A stretch of 56,924 nt of DNA, taken from assembly GCA_029247685.1 (NCBI GenBank), contig JAQWKT010000053.1, positions 1 through 56,924 of the forward strand. The letters are read 5' to 3'. The translations under genes and the position numbers were made by a program. Below, piece after piece: positions 24,745 through 34,350 of this stretch (within the stretch, counting starts at the first letter, position 1; every line of letters begins with the position of its first letter). A model generated the notes under the pieces. It worked only from the letters and a program-made list of their open reading frames with translations, was not told the origin of the DNA and did not search any database. The DNA is from Crocinitomicaceae bacterium (GTDB taxonomy: Bacteria; Bacteroidota; Bacteroidia; Flavobacteriales_D; Crocinitomicaceae).

Positions 24745-27191
24745 ATGGATTTGATTTTTATCAAAATTCTAATTATAAATGGTTTTTCTTCTTCTTCTTC
24801 AGAATAATATCCAGAACCATAACCAGATGAACCATAACCGTAGCCATAACCGTAGCCATAACCGTAGCCATAACCATAACCATAACCGTAGCCATAACCA
24901 TAGCCATAAAAAGACTTTCGTGTTTGAATACCATTTAAAACAATGTTTAAAGAGTTTATTTTTTGCACTTCGAATAGCTCTTGAACACGATGAACAAATA
25001 GCCTTTTAGAGTAATTAGACTTGAAAACATATATAGGTATATCGGCGGAAGCTAAAACTGATATCCCATCAGACACAATACCAACAGGGGGGTTGTCTAT
25101 CATAATCACATCATATTTCTTTTTTAAAGTTTCTAGAGTTGCTTTAAATTCTTTACTTAAAATTAATTCAGATGGATTTGGGGGAATAGGTCCTGCTGTA
25201 ATAAAATCTAAGTTTTCCAAATGAGATTTTCTTATTACGTTTTCTATCTTTTCATTTCCAGATAAAATATTACTCATCCCACTAATGTTTTCTTCGTTAA
25301 ATCCATGATGAACTTTTGGTTTTCTTAGATCCAAATCGACAACTATGGATTTTTTACCCCCCACAGCTAACATTCCTGCTAAATTAAGCGCTACAAATGT
25401 TTTTCCCTCACCTGAAACAGAAGAAGAAATAGCATATACTTGAGCATTTTTATCTACAAAACTCATGTTGGAACGAATACTTCTTATTGCTTCTGCTAAT
25501 CTCGACTTTGAAGAATCTGTTACCACAATTTGAGAATATTTCATTTTCTTTTTATAGAAAGGAACCGCTCCTAAATAGTTTGCTTTTTCTGGCAGCATAT
25601 TTATCAAGTCATTAGGTCCAACAATATCGTTAAAAGAAACATATTTAAATAATAAATACGACACTCCTAAAATCAAGCCAAAAACAAAGGAAACCGTATA
25701 GATCATTCCTCTTTGAGGGGTAATTGGTGTGGAAGATACAACAGGTTTTTTTAAAATGCGATTTGCTGATGAATACCCTGCATTAGACAACACATACTCT
25801 ATCTTTTTTTCAGTAAATAAGCTAAAGTATTTATTGTTTAATTGTTCTATATATTTTAAATCCTGATATCTCATTGCTGTTTCAGGAAGTTTATAATACT
25901 CTTCTTTTAACTTTTCAAGTTTCTCGTTTATTATATTTAATTCGTCTTTTAATTTTATTTCTAACCCATCAATGGTTTTTTTAATTGTTTTAAGTTTAAA
26001 ATCAATTTTTCTGCTCAAAATTTTTGCCTCTGCATTTTCATCAGTTATTTTTGATTTTTGAACTTCTTTTTGCTCTAAAAGTTCAAGAAAAAAAGTTATT
26101 TCTGACATCAAATTTATGTCTGGTATTTGAGGTTTAAGTTTAAAAATCTCTAGTCTATCTAATGTGTCTTTTGTTTTTAGTTTAAATTGAAATAGAGCTA
26201 AAAGGGATTCTTCTTTATTAATTTTTGTTGCTTCCGTTTTTGATATTCTCTCAAAAATATCTTTACTTTTTTCAGATGGGTCCATCAAATTAGCTTCTTT
26301 TTGAAATTTTGCAAGTTTATCTTTTGAATCACGAAGTTCTTTTGAAAGAGAATCTAATTGGTTATTAACAAATGAAATTATTTGATCGTTTTGTTTTTTG
26401 CTTATTTCTTCTTCATAAATAAAGAAAACATCCATTATTGATTTAGAAAAATCACACGCCAAAATAGGATTGTTATGCTGACATACTATTTTAATCGTTT
26501 TTGCTTCAGGGTCTACTGGGGAAACGGTTAACGTTTTCGACAAATATTGAACTAATTTGGTTTTATCATTTATTACAAAATAAAGTCTGTTTTTTTCTGT
26601 TATTTTTTTAATTCCATTAATATTGTTCGCAATTATTGTTAATGAAAAACCTTTCGTTTGTAGTCTTTTGTTTAAAGACGTCTTAAAAGTTTTTAATTTT
26701 CCTCCTTTATTATATGTTAAAACCAACTTACTATCTTGTTGATTGTTTTCTATATTAATATCAATAGGCGTCTCAACAAGTGAACTATCTATAATCGAGT
26801 CTATTTTAATAGATATAAAGGGGTTTTTGTATAAGTCTTCGGTTAAAAGCTTTCCTTCTGAAAAAATACTTGCATCATAATCTAGGTTTTCAACTGCCTT
26901 TTTTAATAAAAGCTCTGACTTTAATAATTCAATATACTTGGATAAATCTTCTTCTTTTCTTTTTCCAAATGCCTCTGCCCCAAAAACTTCTCCAACTTTG
27001 TCTTCTTCAACTATTTGAATTATTCCTTCGGATTCATATACTGGTTTTGTATACCTCAAATAAAAAAAAGCGGCTGTAACAAAAAAAGAAATAAATAAAA
27101 TCGGAGCAATCCAATGTCTTCTCAATATTTCTGAAAGAATCAAAGGGTTAAACTCCTTATTAATTATTTTTTGATTTCCTTTATTGCTCAT
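24720..27191 (-). CDS. Wzc-like polysaccharide co-polymerase / bacterial tyrosine kinase
   Basis: An 823-residue inner-membrane protein controlling exopolysaccharide chain length and export. A Wzz-type domain lies between two spans (about 30-50 and 495-515), with a long periplasmic coiled coil (about 270-440). The cytoplasmic BY-kinase has Walker A SSVSGEGKT, Walker A' KSIVVDLDLRKPK and Walker B YDVIMIDNPP. The tail is remarkable: 13 uninterrupted Tyr-Gly repeats, then SSGYGSGYY, five Glu and a basic end. BY-kinases autophosphorylate on C-terminal Tyr clusters, and this one offers 16 tyrosines. It lies 3 nt after wza and overlaps rfbC by 25 bp. Confidence 0.93.
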   Translation of the reverse strand: MSNKGNQKIINKEFNPLILSEILRRHWIAPILFISFFVTAAFFYLRYTKPVYESEGIIQIVEEDKVGEVFGAEAFGKRKEEDLSKYIELLKSELLLKKAVENLDYDASIFSEGKLLTEDLYKNPFISIKIDSIIDSSLVETPIDINIENNQQDSKLVLTYNKGGKLKTFKTSLNKRLQTKGFSLTIIANNINGIKKITEKNRLYFVINDKTKLVQYLSKTLTVSPVDPEAKTIKIVCQHNNPILACDFSKSIMDVFFIYEEEISKKQNDQIISFVNNQLDSLSKELRDSKDKLAKFQKEANLMDPSEKSKDIFERISKTEATKINKEESLLALFQFKLKTKDTLDRLEIFKLKPQIPDINLMSEITFFLELLEQKEVQKSKITDENAEAKILSRKIDFKLKTIKKTIDGLEIKLKDELNIINEKLEKLKEEYYKLPETAMRYQDLKYIEQLNNKYFSLFTEKKIEYVLSNAGYSSANRILKKPVVSSTPITPQRGMIYTVSFVFGLILGVSYLLFKYVSFNDIVGPNDLINMLPEKANYLGAVPFYKKKMKYSQIVVTDSSKSRLAEAIRSIRSNMSFVDKNAQVYAISSSVSGEGKTFVALNLAGMLAVGGKKSIVVDLDLRKPKVHHGFNEENISGMSNILSGNEKIENVIRKSHLENLDFITAGPIPPNPSELILSKEFKATLETLKKKYDVIMIDNPPVGIVSDGISVLASADIPIYVFKSNYSKRLFVHRVQELFEVQKINSLNIVLNGIQTRKSFYGYGYGYGYGYGYGYGYGYGYGYGYGSSGYGSGYYSEEEEEKPFIIRILIKIKSIWKSKKQK
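24831..24908 (-). repeat. Tandem 6-nt repeat encoding 13 Tyr-Gly units in the wzc-like kinase
   Basis: The coding strand reads thirteen consecutive TAY-GGY units (78 bp). Part of the run is organised as higher-order 12-nt units (GGCTACGGTTAT, three in a row). The codons are not identical throughout, so the array is older than a single slippage event. Gain or loss of a unit keeps frame. A separate GAA run (five Glu codons, about 24787-24800) lies just downstream in the gene. Confidence 0.95.
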
Positions 27192-27194
27192 TTA

Positions 27195-28007
27195 TTATTG
27201 AGTTAAAGTTCTTATTATCGCATAAAGACTAAATGCTGAAAAAAACACCTGAAGCCAAGGCCCAGCCTCCTTTATTGTTCTATTTGCAACGCGTGGTCTA
27301 TAATCCACATAAATATAATCTTCACTTTGAACAATCATGCTTGCTTCTTTAACGCCTTTTATTGTAGATAAATCTATTTTATATATTTCTCTTTGGTTAT
27401 TTTTCATTTTACGCATTACACGTATGTTGTTTGATTTACTATATTCTGCTATTCCTCCAGCCATTGCTAAAGCCTCTAATAAAGTCGTGTTTTGATTTTT
27501 TAAATAGACAACCTGCGCTTTCCCTATACCTGTAAATACGATGACTCTTTGATTCGTCAATCGGATTTGAACAAATGGATCTATATAAGATTTAGATAAA
27601 ATTGAAACAATTTTATTTGTTAATTCAACAACAGTTAATCCTGAGGCCTTTATAACACCTACTTTTGGAAGTTCTGTTGTTCCATCCAATCTGACCAAAT
27701 AATCTCTTACTCTATTTTGATCCATTTGATTCACTTGCATTGTTTTTCCTTCTGCTCCGGACATATTATATAAAAACCTTTCTCCACTATTTGTGTAAAA
27801 AATAAAACTAAATCTATCTCCAGGGGAAACTTTATATTCCGTTTTGGGATTAATGGTCAATGAATCAAAGCTAAAATTTGACTCGTCATTTATAACAAAC
27901 ATTTGATTGCTATTTATTCTTTGCTTGTATTTCTGACAACTAACAAAAAAAGAAGATGCAATAATTATAAAAACTGCTATTTTAATTCCTTTTATCATTT
28001 TTTTCAC
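27195..28007 (-). CDS. Wza-like polysaccharide export outer-membrane lipoprotein
   Basis: A 270-residue protein with lipobox SSFFVSCQ (Cys near 25), then the polysaccharide export domain (NPKTEYKVSPGDRFSFIFYT, RDYLVRLDGTTELPKVGVIKASGLTVVELTNKI) and an SLBB domain (GIGKAQVVYLKNQNTTLLEALAMAGG). A C-terminal hydrophobic helix (WLQVFFSAFSLYAIIRTL) is consistent with outer-membrane insertion. It is the expected outer-membrane partner of the adjacent Wzc-like kinase. Its start overlaps the end of the glycosyltransferase gene by 26 bp. Confidence 0.88.
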   Translation of the reverse strand: MKKMIKGIKIAVFIIIASSFFVSCQKYKQRINSNQMFVINDESNFSFDSLTINPKTEYKVSPGDRFSFIFYTNSGERFLYNMSGAEGKTMQVNQMDQNRVRDYLVRLDGTTELPKVGVIKASGLTVVELTNKIVSILSKSYIDPFVQIRLTNQRVIVFTGIGKAQVVYLKNQNTTLLEALAMAGGIAEYSKSNNIRVMRKMKNNQREIYKIDLSTIKGVKEASMIVQSEDYIYVDYRPRVANRTIKEAGPWLQVFFSAFSLYAIIRTLTQ

Positions 28008-29175
28008 TTAATAACTTTTCATAATGAGATTCTGTGTTCTTCACTAAAGTATTATAATGATACTTTTTTCCAACAAAATCCCATCCTTTAGAGGAAAAAG
28101 AGTTTCTTAATTCCTGGTCTTCTATTAATTTTAAAAGCTGAGATGCATATGCATGCAAATCATTTTTTTTAATAATAAAACCTGTTTCTTTGTTTTTAAC
28201 AATATTTGAAACGCCACCAACATTTGTTGATATAACGGGTACGCCAGATGCTTGAGCCTCAATAAGACTAACCGGTGTGCCCTCATTGTCTGAAGTTAAG
28301 CATATAATATCCATTCCCGCATTAAATTCATCTATCTTTTTCACCCATGATGTCATACGGATATCTATTCCATGATGTTTCATTGTTTTTGTTTTTCTTT
28401 CAATATCCTGATAAAGCTCGCCATCTCCTACAATAAAAAAAACAACTTTTTTCGTCGTTTTTTGATGAACTTCATTGACTACTTGAAGAAAAAAATCATG
28501 GTTTTTTATTGGAACCAATCTCCCTGTTATACAAATTGCTATATGATCATCATTTAATTTGTGTTTTAATCTTATTTTAATCCTATTTTCAGTTCTATTT
28601 TCTTTAAATTTATTTAAATCAAAGCCCAGTGGTATTACCTCTATTTTATTCGGATGACAAATTTTATGTTCAATAGATAACTCCTGCTTTTGTTTTTCTG
28701 ATATGGCGATAATGCTTGTTGTTTTCTTTGCTAAATAACGCTCAATAAATTTAAAAATTGTTGTTTTTGTTTTTCCAAAATAAGAATGAAAAACATGCCC
28801 ATGAAAAGTATGTATAATTATTGGCACCTTGCATGAGTGGGCTGCTTTTCTGCCAAGTGCTCCTGCTTTTGATGCGTGAGTATGAACAATATCTGGGTTA
28901 AATTCTCTAATAATCTTTTTTAACTCCTTATATGCCATTCTATCTGAAAAAAAACTTGGATTTCGCTTCATTTCATTAAGAATTTTTGCTTTAACCCCGT
29001 ATTCCTCTAAAATATGCATCGAATCTGCTTCCGTTTTTTCTGGTGCACCACCTACAAGCATCGTTTCATATTTATCAGAAAGTTTTTTAGTCAAAAAAAC
29101 GGCATTATATGTTGGCCCCCCTATATTGAATCGATTAATTATTCTAAGAACGCGTATTTTTTTTTCTTTGTGCAT
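27982..29175 (-). CDS. Family 4 glycosyltransferase (GT-B fold)
   Basis: A 397-residue cytoplasmic or membrane-associated enzyme adding a sugar to a lipid-linked glycan. The N-terminal domain starts KIRVLRIINRFNIGGPTYNAVFLTKKL and has VHTHASKAGALGRKAA. The C-terminal nucleotide-binding domain has FFIVGDGELYQDIE, SDNEGTPVSLIEAQASGVPVI, where the paired Glu residues bind the donor, and STNVGGVSNIV. Donor and acceptor are unknown. It is the first gene of the minus-strand exopolysaccharide run and is divergent from dacB across 68 bp. Confidence 0.88.
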   Translation of the reverse strand: MHKEKKIRVLRIINRFNIGGPTYNAVFLTKKLSDKYETMLVGGAPEKTEADSMHILEEYGVKAKILNEMKRNPSFFSDRMAYKELKKIIREFNPDIVHTHASKAGALGRKAAHSCKVPIIIHTFHGHVFHSYFGKTKTTIFKFIERYLAKKTTSIIAISEKQKQELSIEHKICHPNKIEVIPLGFDLNKFKENRTENRIKIRLKHKLNDDHIAICITGRLVPIKNHDFFLQVVNEVHQKTTKKVVFFIVGDGELYQDIERKTKTMKHHGIDIRMTSWVKKIDEFNAGMDIICLTSDNEGTPVSLIEAQASGVPVISTNVGGVSNIVKNKETGFIIKKNDLHAYASQLLKLIEDQELRNSFSSKGWDFVGKKYHYNTLVKNTESHYEKLLSEKNDKRN

Positions 29176-29243
29176 AAAAAACTATATTCTTCTCTATTTA
29201 ATTGGCTTATTTTTTGCTACATTGTTGAATGTAATTTTCAACT

Positions 29244-30689
29244 ATGAATCTGCGAAAGTACACATTTCTTTTTTTCATTTTTACTTGCCTTTTTGCTTTT
29301 TCACAATCTTCTGTGCAATACAGTATTAATTTATTTGCAAATCACTCCTATTTTAAAAATGCAAGTATCTCTTTTTTAGCAATTGATTTATCTAATAACG
29401 ATACTATTGCAAAATATAACCCTTATTTAAGTCAAACAAGTGCATCAACAACCAAACTTTTCACAACCGCCAGTGCATTAGAAATTTTAGGGCCTAATAA
29501 AAAAGCAAAAACAAGGTTATATATTCAAGGGGAAATTGATTCTGACAGCACTTTAAATGGCGATTTATGGATAAGGGGCGGATGTGATGTATCATTAGGA
29601 AGTCCTCGTTTTTATAGAAATAATGATTGTTTAAATTTTATAACCGATTGGGTTAGTTTACTTAAAAACAAAGGAATTAAAAAAATTAATGGGCATATTT
29701 ATACTGATGGATCTGATTTTGGATATGATAGCGCTCCTAGTGGTTGGGCTTGGTCAGATTTAGGCAACTATTATGGCGCAGCAAGCTCCGGTATTTGTTT
29801 TCATGACAACATGCTTAAAATGGCCTTTAAAACCTTCGAGTACGGAAAAAAAACAGAACTAATAGGTACATTCCCGCCACTAGAAAAATTTAAGTTTAAA
29901 AACCACATAAAATCCGCTAAAATATATCATGATGCTGCTTATATATACGGAGGAATGCATTCTAAATACAAGTATGGAAAAGGTTTTCTTCCTGAAATGC
30001 AAGACTCCTTTATTGTTAAAAGCAGCATGCCCGATCCAGAGTTACAAATCGCAAATTTACTTAAGCAAGCTCTAAAAGATTCTTTAGATGATCGTGATTT
30101 AACCAAAATAGAAACACAAAAAAAACCTATTTCTTATGATTCCTTAAATCTTTTAATTCGCTATTCTGGAAAAAGTATTAAAGCAATTGTTCAAAAAACA
30201 AATACATATAGTGTGAATTTTTTTGCAGAAGGACTCGTTCAGTTAATTGCAAAAAAACTTAATAAAGTTGGCACAACTTATAATGGAACAAGAGCTATTA
30301 AGCGATTTTGGTCCAAAAAAATAAATACAAGGGGGTTATATATAACTGATGGAAGTGGCCTTTCAAGAAATAATGCGATTAGTGCTTCTCATTTTTGTTC
30401 TTTATTAAGTTATATGTCTAAATCAAAAAACTTTAATGCTTTTTTTTCTTCATTAGCTGTTGCCGGAAAAAGTGGAACGCTTAAAAAAGTTTGTTTAGGG
30501 CAATTAGCAGAAGGTCGTGTTTTTGCTAAAAGCGGAACACTTTCTAGAGTTAAAGCTTATGCTGGTTATGTGTATTCAAATAGTGGTAAAAAAATTGCAT
30601 TTTCATTCTCCATAAACAATTATAATTGCCGGACCTCGGACGTTGTTAATTTATTTAGCAAAACCTTAAATGCTTTAGCTGTTTATTAA
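29244..30689 (+). CDS. dacB: D-alanyl-D-alanine carboxypeptidase/endopeptidase (PBP4, family S13)
   Basis: A 481-residue periplasmic peptidase that trims pentapeptides and cuts peptidoglycan cross-links. The signal peptide ends FAFSQ. The penicillin-binding motifs are SxxK at Ser68-Lys71 (ASTTKLF), SxN in DGSGLSRNNAIS, and KSG in VAGKSGTLKK. The S13-specific second KSGTL (AKSGTLSRVKAYAGY) follows. The large domain insert between the first two motifs (about 90-320) is present. Its stop is 4 nt from the convergent nadD stop. Confidence 0.92.
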   Translation: MNLRKYTFLFFIFTCLFAFSQSSVQYSINLFANHSYFKNASISFLAIDLSNNDTIAKYNPYLSQTSASTTKLFTTASALEILGPNKKAKTRLYIQGEIDSDSTLNGDLWIRGGCDVSLGSPRFYRNNDCLNFITDWVSLLKNKGIKKINGHIYTDGSDFGYDSAPSGWAWSDLGNYYGAASSGICFHDNMLKMAFKTFEYGKKTELIGTFPPLEKFKFKNHIKSAKIYHDAAYIYGGMHSKYKYGKGFLPEMQDSFIVKSSMPDPELQIANLLKQALKDSLDDRDLTKIETQKKPISYDSLNLLIRYSGKSIKAIVQKTNTYSVNFFAEGLVQLIAKKLNKVGTTYNGTRAIKRFWSKKINTRGLYITDGSGLSRNNAISASHFCSLLSYMSKSKNFNAFFSSLAVAGKSGTLKKVCLGQLAEGRVFAKSGTLSRVKAYAGYVYSNSGKKIAFSFSINNYNCRTSDVVNLFSKTLNALAVY

Positions 30690-30693
30690 AAGG

Positions 30694-31308
30694 TTATTTG
30701 TAAAAATGCATCTCCTCTATATACTTATGAACAGGTTCGGTTAATAAATAACGAACATCTTTTCCTTCTTTAATGGATTTTCTAATAAAACTTGCAGAAA
30801 TCTTCATTACAGGAACGTCCTCACAAAAAACAACGTTTTTGTTGTTATAAAAACTTGATGTTTTAGAAACATCAAAATCTTTTATTTCTGCTTCTTCTTG
30901 TTTTGTTAAAAGTCTTGGATAAACATAAATAGAATGATTTTTTAATATCACCTCATAATTAAACCATTTATGAAAATTTCTTAAATTATCCTCTCCCATT
31001 ATTAAAGAAAAATCATTCTTTGGATATTTTTCAATAAACTTATTAAGAGTTTTAATTGTATAGCTTGGTTTTGGTAGGTCAAACTCTATGTCTGACGCTT
31101 TAAGTTTAAAATTATCATTAATCGCCTCTTTTACTAATAACAGACGATGAACATCTTTTAATAATGTTCGCTTGTTTTTTAAGGGGTTTTGAGGAGTAAC
31201 AACTAACCATACTTGATCAAGGTCTGTAAAGTCAGCCATATAGTTTGCAATAACTAAATGCCCAACATGAATAGGGTTAAACGTTCCAAAATAAAGACCT
31301 ATATTCAT
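30694..31308 (-). CDS. nadD: Nicotinate-nucleotide adenylyltransferase
   Basis: The enzyme adenylates nicotinate mononucleotide to deamido-NAD in NAD synthesis. It has 204 residues. The nucleotidyltransferase motif is LYFGTFNPIHVGHLVIA at residues 5-21. SLIMGEDNLRNFHKW and the ISASFIRKSIKEGKDVRYLL block near the end complete the signature. It overlaps gmk by 4 bp (ATGA), so the two are translated from one message. Confidence 0.95.
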   Translation of the reverse strand: MNIGLYFGTFNPIHVGHLVIANYMADFTDLDQVWLVVTPQNPLKNKRTLLKDVHRLLLVKEAINDNFKLKASDIEFDLPKPSYTIKTLNKFIEKYPKNDFSLIMGEDNLRNFHKWFNYEVILKNHSIYVYPRLLTKQEEAEIKDFDVSKTSSFYNNKNVVFCEDVPVMKISASFIRKSIKEGKDVRYLLTEPVHKYIEEMHFYK

Positions 31309-31886
31309 TTATTTAAATGTTTTCGCACTTCAAAAACAGCATGATCTATCGCTTTTTGTAAATTATCATTTAAAATAATTAAATCAAATTCATTCATAGA
31401 ATGAAGCTCCGTTTTTGCTTTTTTTAATCGCTGTTGTATTTTCTCTTCTGTTTCGGTTTTTCTGTTTCTTAATCTATTTTCCAAGACATTAATATTTAAA
31501 GGTTTTATAAAAATAGATAACGCTTCCTCTTTTAATTGATTTTTTAAATTAATTGCACCCTTTACGTCAACGTCAAAAATAACCGCTTTGTTTTCAGACC
31601 AAAGTCTATTTACTTCACTTTTTAACGTTCCATAATAATGGTCTTTATACACTTCTTGCCATTCTAAAAACTCTTCCTTTTTAATTTTTAAAAGGAAATC
31701 ATCCACCGATAAAAAACAATAATCTTTTCCTTTTATTTCATTTGGTCTTGGCTCTCTGCTACATGCAGATATTGAAAAAGAAAGTTCGTTAATTTCTTTT
31801 ATTAAGGCATGAACAATGGTTGTTTTTCCGGCTCCTGATGGAGCAGAAACAATAATACTCTTGCCTTTTTTATTTAAAAAATTCAT
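31305..31886 (-). CDS. gmk: Guanylate kinase
   Basis: Phosphorylates GMP to GDP. The 193 residues include the P-loop VSAPSGAGKTTIVHAL (about 13-28), the GMP-binding SACSREPRPNEIKGKDYCFL, the Tyr-Gly segment KDHYYGTLKSEV and the DVDVKGAINLK strand. The C-terminal lid is RLRNRKTETEEKIQQRL. It directly abuts the yicC stop (0 nt) and overlaps nadD by 4 bp, the common yicC-gmk-nadD order of Bacteroidota. Confidence 0.95.
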   Translation of the reverse strand: MNFLNKKGKSIIVSAPSGAGKTTIVHALIKEINELSFSISACSREPRPNEIKGKDYCFLSVDDFLLKIKKEEFLEWQEVYKDHYYGTLKSEVNRLWSENKAVIFDVDVKGAINLKNQLKEEALSIFIKPLNINVLENRLRNRKTETEEKIQQRLKKAKTELHSMNEFDLIILNDNLQKAIDHAVFEVRKHLNK

Positions 31887-32753
31887 TTATAACGTATTTA
31901 AAACCTGCTCTTTTATTTTCTCTAATGCATCTTTCATCTCTACAACCATCTTTTGAATTTCTGCATGATTACCTTTGCTTCCTAATGTGTTTATTTCTCT
32001 ACCTATTTCTTGAGAAATAAATCCTAACTTTTTTCCTGTATTTGGAAATTTCATTGTTTCCGAAAAATACATTAAATGGTTTTTTAACCTTGATTTCTCT
32101 TCCGAAATGTCTAATTTTTCAATATAATATATTAACTCCTGCTCCAACCTATCATTGTTTATTTTTTGAGGGTCTAAAATACTAAGTCCTTGTGTTATTT
32201 TCTTTTTTTGAGACTCTTTTCTAGTTTTTTCAAAAGGTTCTATTTTTTTAAGTCTATCATTTATATCAGAGAGATATAAATTAAACTCCTTTTCTATAGC
32301 CTTACCCTCTTGCAATCTAAATGAAGTTGTGTTTTCACAGGCTCTCTTTATTAATTCTAATATAATTTCTTCTTCTTTTTTATCTATTGAAGAATTTTCT
32401 TTTGTAAAAACATCTGGTATTCTTAAAATCACGGATAAATAGTCCGTGGAATTTTCTTTCCAACCCTTGTTTATTTGTTTTAACTCTTTGTAATAAGCGT
32501 TAAGTTTCTCTTTATTTATTGTCGTGGCCTTTTCTCCGGAGGTATCCTCTATATATATATTACAGTCTATTTTTCCCCTTATTAAGTTCTTAGTTAAGAG
32601 CTTACGAATGTGTAAATCTAAATCTTTGTATAGCGTTGGTATTTTTGTTTTGATTTCTATTGATTTGCTATTTAATGTTCGTATTTCTACAGTAATCTTT
32701 TTGTTGTTATATACACTTTCGGCCTTTCCAAAGCCTGTCATTGAACTTATCAT
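31887..32753 (-). CDS. yicC: YicC family protein
   Basis: A 288-residue cytoplasmic protein. The N-terminus MISSMTGFGKAESVYNNKKI is the family's hallmark, followed by EIRTLNSKSIEIKTKIP and a C-terminal DUF1732 segment (GKKLGFISQEIGREINTLGSKGNHAEIQKMVVEMKDALEKIKEQVLNTL). The E. coli homologue has been linked to RNA turnover as an endoribonuclease. Its place directly upstream of gmk is conserved in many bacteria. Confidence 0.92.
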   Translation of the reverse strand: MISSMTGFGKAESVYNNKKITVEIRTLNSKSIEIKTKIPTLYKDLDLHIRKLLTKNLIRGKIDCNIYIEDTSGEKATTINKEKLNAYYKELKQINKGWKENSTDYLSVILRIPDVFTKENSSIDKKEEEIILELIKRACENTTSFRLQEGKAIEKEFNLYLSDINDRLKKIEPFEKTRKESQKKKITQGLSILDPQKINNDRLEQELIYYIEKLDISEEKSRLKNHLMYFSETMKFPNTGKKLGFISQEIGREINTLGSKGNHAEIQKMVVEMKDALEKIKEQVLNTL

Positions 32754-32806
32754 TGCATTTTATGTTTTTTGCAAAAATATAAAAAGGATAAAAATAAATT
32801 ATAAAA

Positions 32807-34324
32807 CTATCTCTTCGATATATATTTCAGCCATTGTTTTGCTTGTTTTTTATTTAATACTCTAGGAAATTTATTTTGTGATCCCGACTTGCCAATAGAA
32901 CTTAAATAATCGTAAAAAACCTTTACTGGTAAAAACTCTACTTTTGGTTTGCCTAAAGTGTATTTTCTAGCAGATTTATAATCGTCATTTAGCTTTGACA
33001 ACTCCTTGTCAAGCATGCTCGAAAACACCTTTGTTGAAGTCTTTGTTTCTAAAGAAATATACCAATAATGATTTAAACTGTTTTCATCGGCCACTATTGT
33101 ATATTCTATTATTTGTTTTTCTTCTTTTTTAGATAAAATTAATAACGCTTCATTAATATTTTCTAAGGAAAGATGCTCTCCACATAAACTTAAAAATTGC
33201 TTGATTCTTCCCGATATAATTAATTCTCTATCATGGATGTTTATAAACCTTATAAGGTCTCCTATTATATATCTCCAAAGACCAGCGTTTGTGGATATAA
33301 CAAGTGCATAATCAATGCCTTCTTGAACTTGATTAAGAGTTAGGGCCTTGTTCTTGTTTTTTAAACAACCTTCACTATCAAAATACTCCGTATTAAAAGG
33401 GATAAACTCATAGAAAACTCCTGAATCCAATAATAATTTCATGCCTTTTTTATAAACACTTTTTTGAAAAGCAAAATAACCTTCGCTTGCTAAATAAGTA
33501 TCTAATAAATAAATTTTATGTGAAGTTAATGCATTTAATTTATCAATATATGGGTCCATAAAAACACCACCATGAATATAAACACGCAGATTTGGCCAAA
33601 TTTCATGGATAGACTTCAAGTTATAATGCATTATTATTTTTTCCATCAACATTATACACCAGCTCGGTATTCCAGCAATAATTCCAATGTTCCATTTTGG
33701 GGCGTTTGCAACGATTCTTTCTATTTTTTTATCCCAGTCCTTAATGCTTGCTATTCGAACTCCTGGTTTGGTAAATGGTGTAGCTACAATCGAGGTGTGT
33801 TTTTTTAAAATACCACTTAGATCTCCTTCTATGTGATTTTTCTTTTTTATTAACCTTGTAGACCCCCCTATTGCTAATACTTGAGAGCTAAAAAAAACAT
33901 CTGGCAAATCAATTTCATGAAGAGTTGCCAGCTGTCTTATGCTAGTTCTTTGAAAGGACCTAATCATTTTTTCGGTAACTGGAATTCTTTTACTTGGTGA
34001 CCCTGTTGTTCCTGATGATAAAGCATAATATTTAACTCTTCCTGGCCAAGTAATCTCTTTTTCTCCTGCTATGGATTTATTTAACCATTTATCATAAAAT
34101 TCGTCGTATTCTGTTAAAGGAACATTTTTTTGGAAAGAATTAACCAGGTCTGGGTTTTTTAAAATATCAAGATATGAATGAGCAAAGCCGAATTGGGTAT
34201 GTCTTGCTGAGGTTATTAGTCTTTTAAGCATTAAGAGTTGTTTTGTGTACTCCTCTCCTTTTAATTTGCTTATCTTATGACTAATAGCAGAGCCCTTTTT
34301 AATGAGTTTCCCTATGATCGGCAT
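32807..34324 (-). CDS. GH3 auxin-responsive-promoter-like family protein (acyl-adenylating enzyme family)
   Basis: A 505-residue protein related to plant GH3 acyl-acid amido synthetases, which belong to the ANL adenylating superfamily. Visible family features are the ATP-binding loop YYALSSGTTGSPSKRIPVT (about 100-118), the middle FAFQKS segment, and GLWRYIIGDLIRFIN followed by ISGRIKQFLSLCGEHLS, the hinge before the C-terminal domain. Bacterial GH3 substrates are unknown. It follows the OmpA gene by 26 nt and precedes yicC by 53 nt. Confidence 0.85.
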   Translation of the reverse strand: MPIIGKLIKKGSAISHKISKLKGEEYTKQLLMLKRLITSARHTQFGFAHSYLDILKNPDLVNSFQKNVPLTEYDEFYDKWLNKSIAGEKEITWPGRVKYYALSSGTTGSPSKRIPVTEKMIRSFQRTSIRQLATLHEIDLPDVFFSSQVLAIGGSTRLIKKKNHIEGDLSGILKKHTSIVATPFTKPGVRIASIKDWDKKIERIVANAPKWNIGIIAGIPSWCIMLMEKIIMHYNLKSIHEIWPNLRVYIHGGVFMDPYIDKLNALTSHKIYLLDTYLASEGYFAFQKSVYKKGMKLLLDSGVFYEFIPFNTEYFDSEGCLKNKNKALTLNQVQEGIDYALVISTNAGLWRYIIGDLIRFINIHDRELIISGRIKQFLSLCGEHLSLENINEALLILSKKEEKQIIEYTIVADENSLNHYWYISLETKTSTKVFSSMLDKELSKLNDDYKSARKYTLGKPKVEFLPVKVFYDYLSSIGKSGSQNKFPRVLNKKQAKQWLKYISKR

Positions 34325-34350
34325 AATCTATTTTAATTAAAACTAATAAA

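Noticed and set aside
24831-24908. Regular short repeats resembling a CRISPR array
   Set aside because: Units are 6-12 nt with no spacers and lie inside an open reading frame, encoding Tyr-Gly dipeptides.
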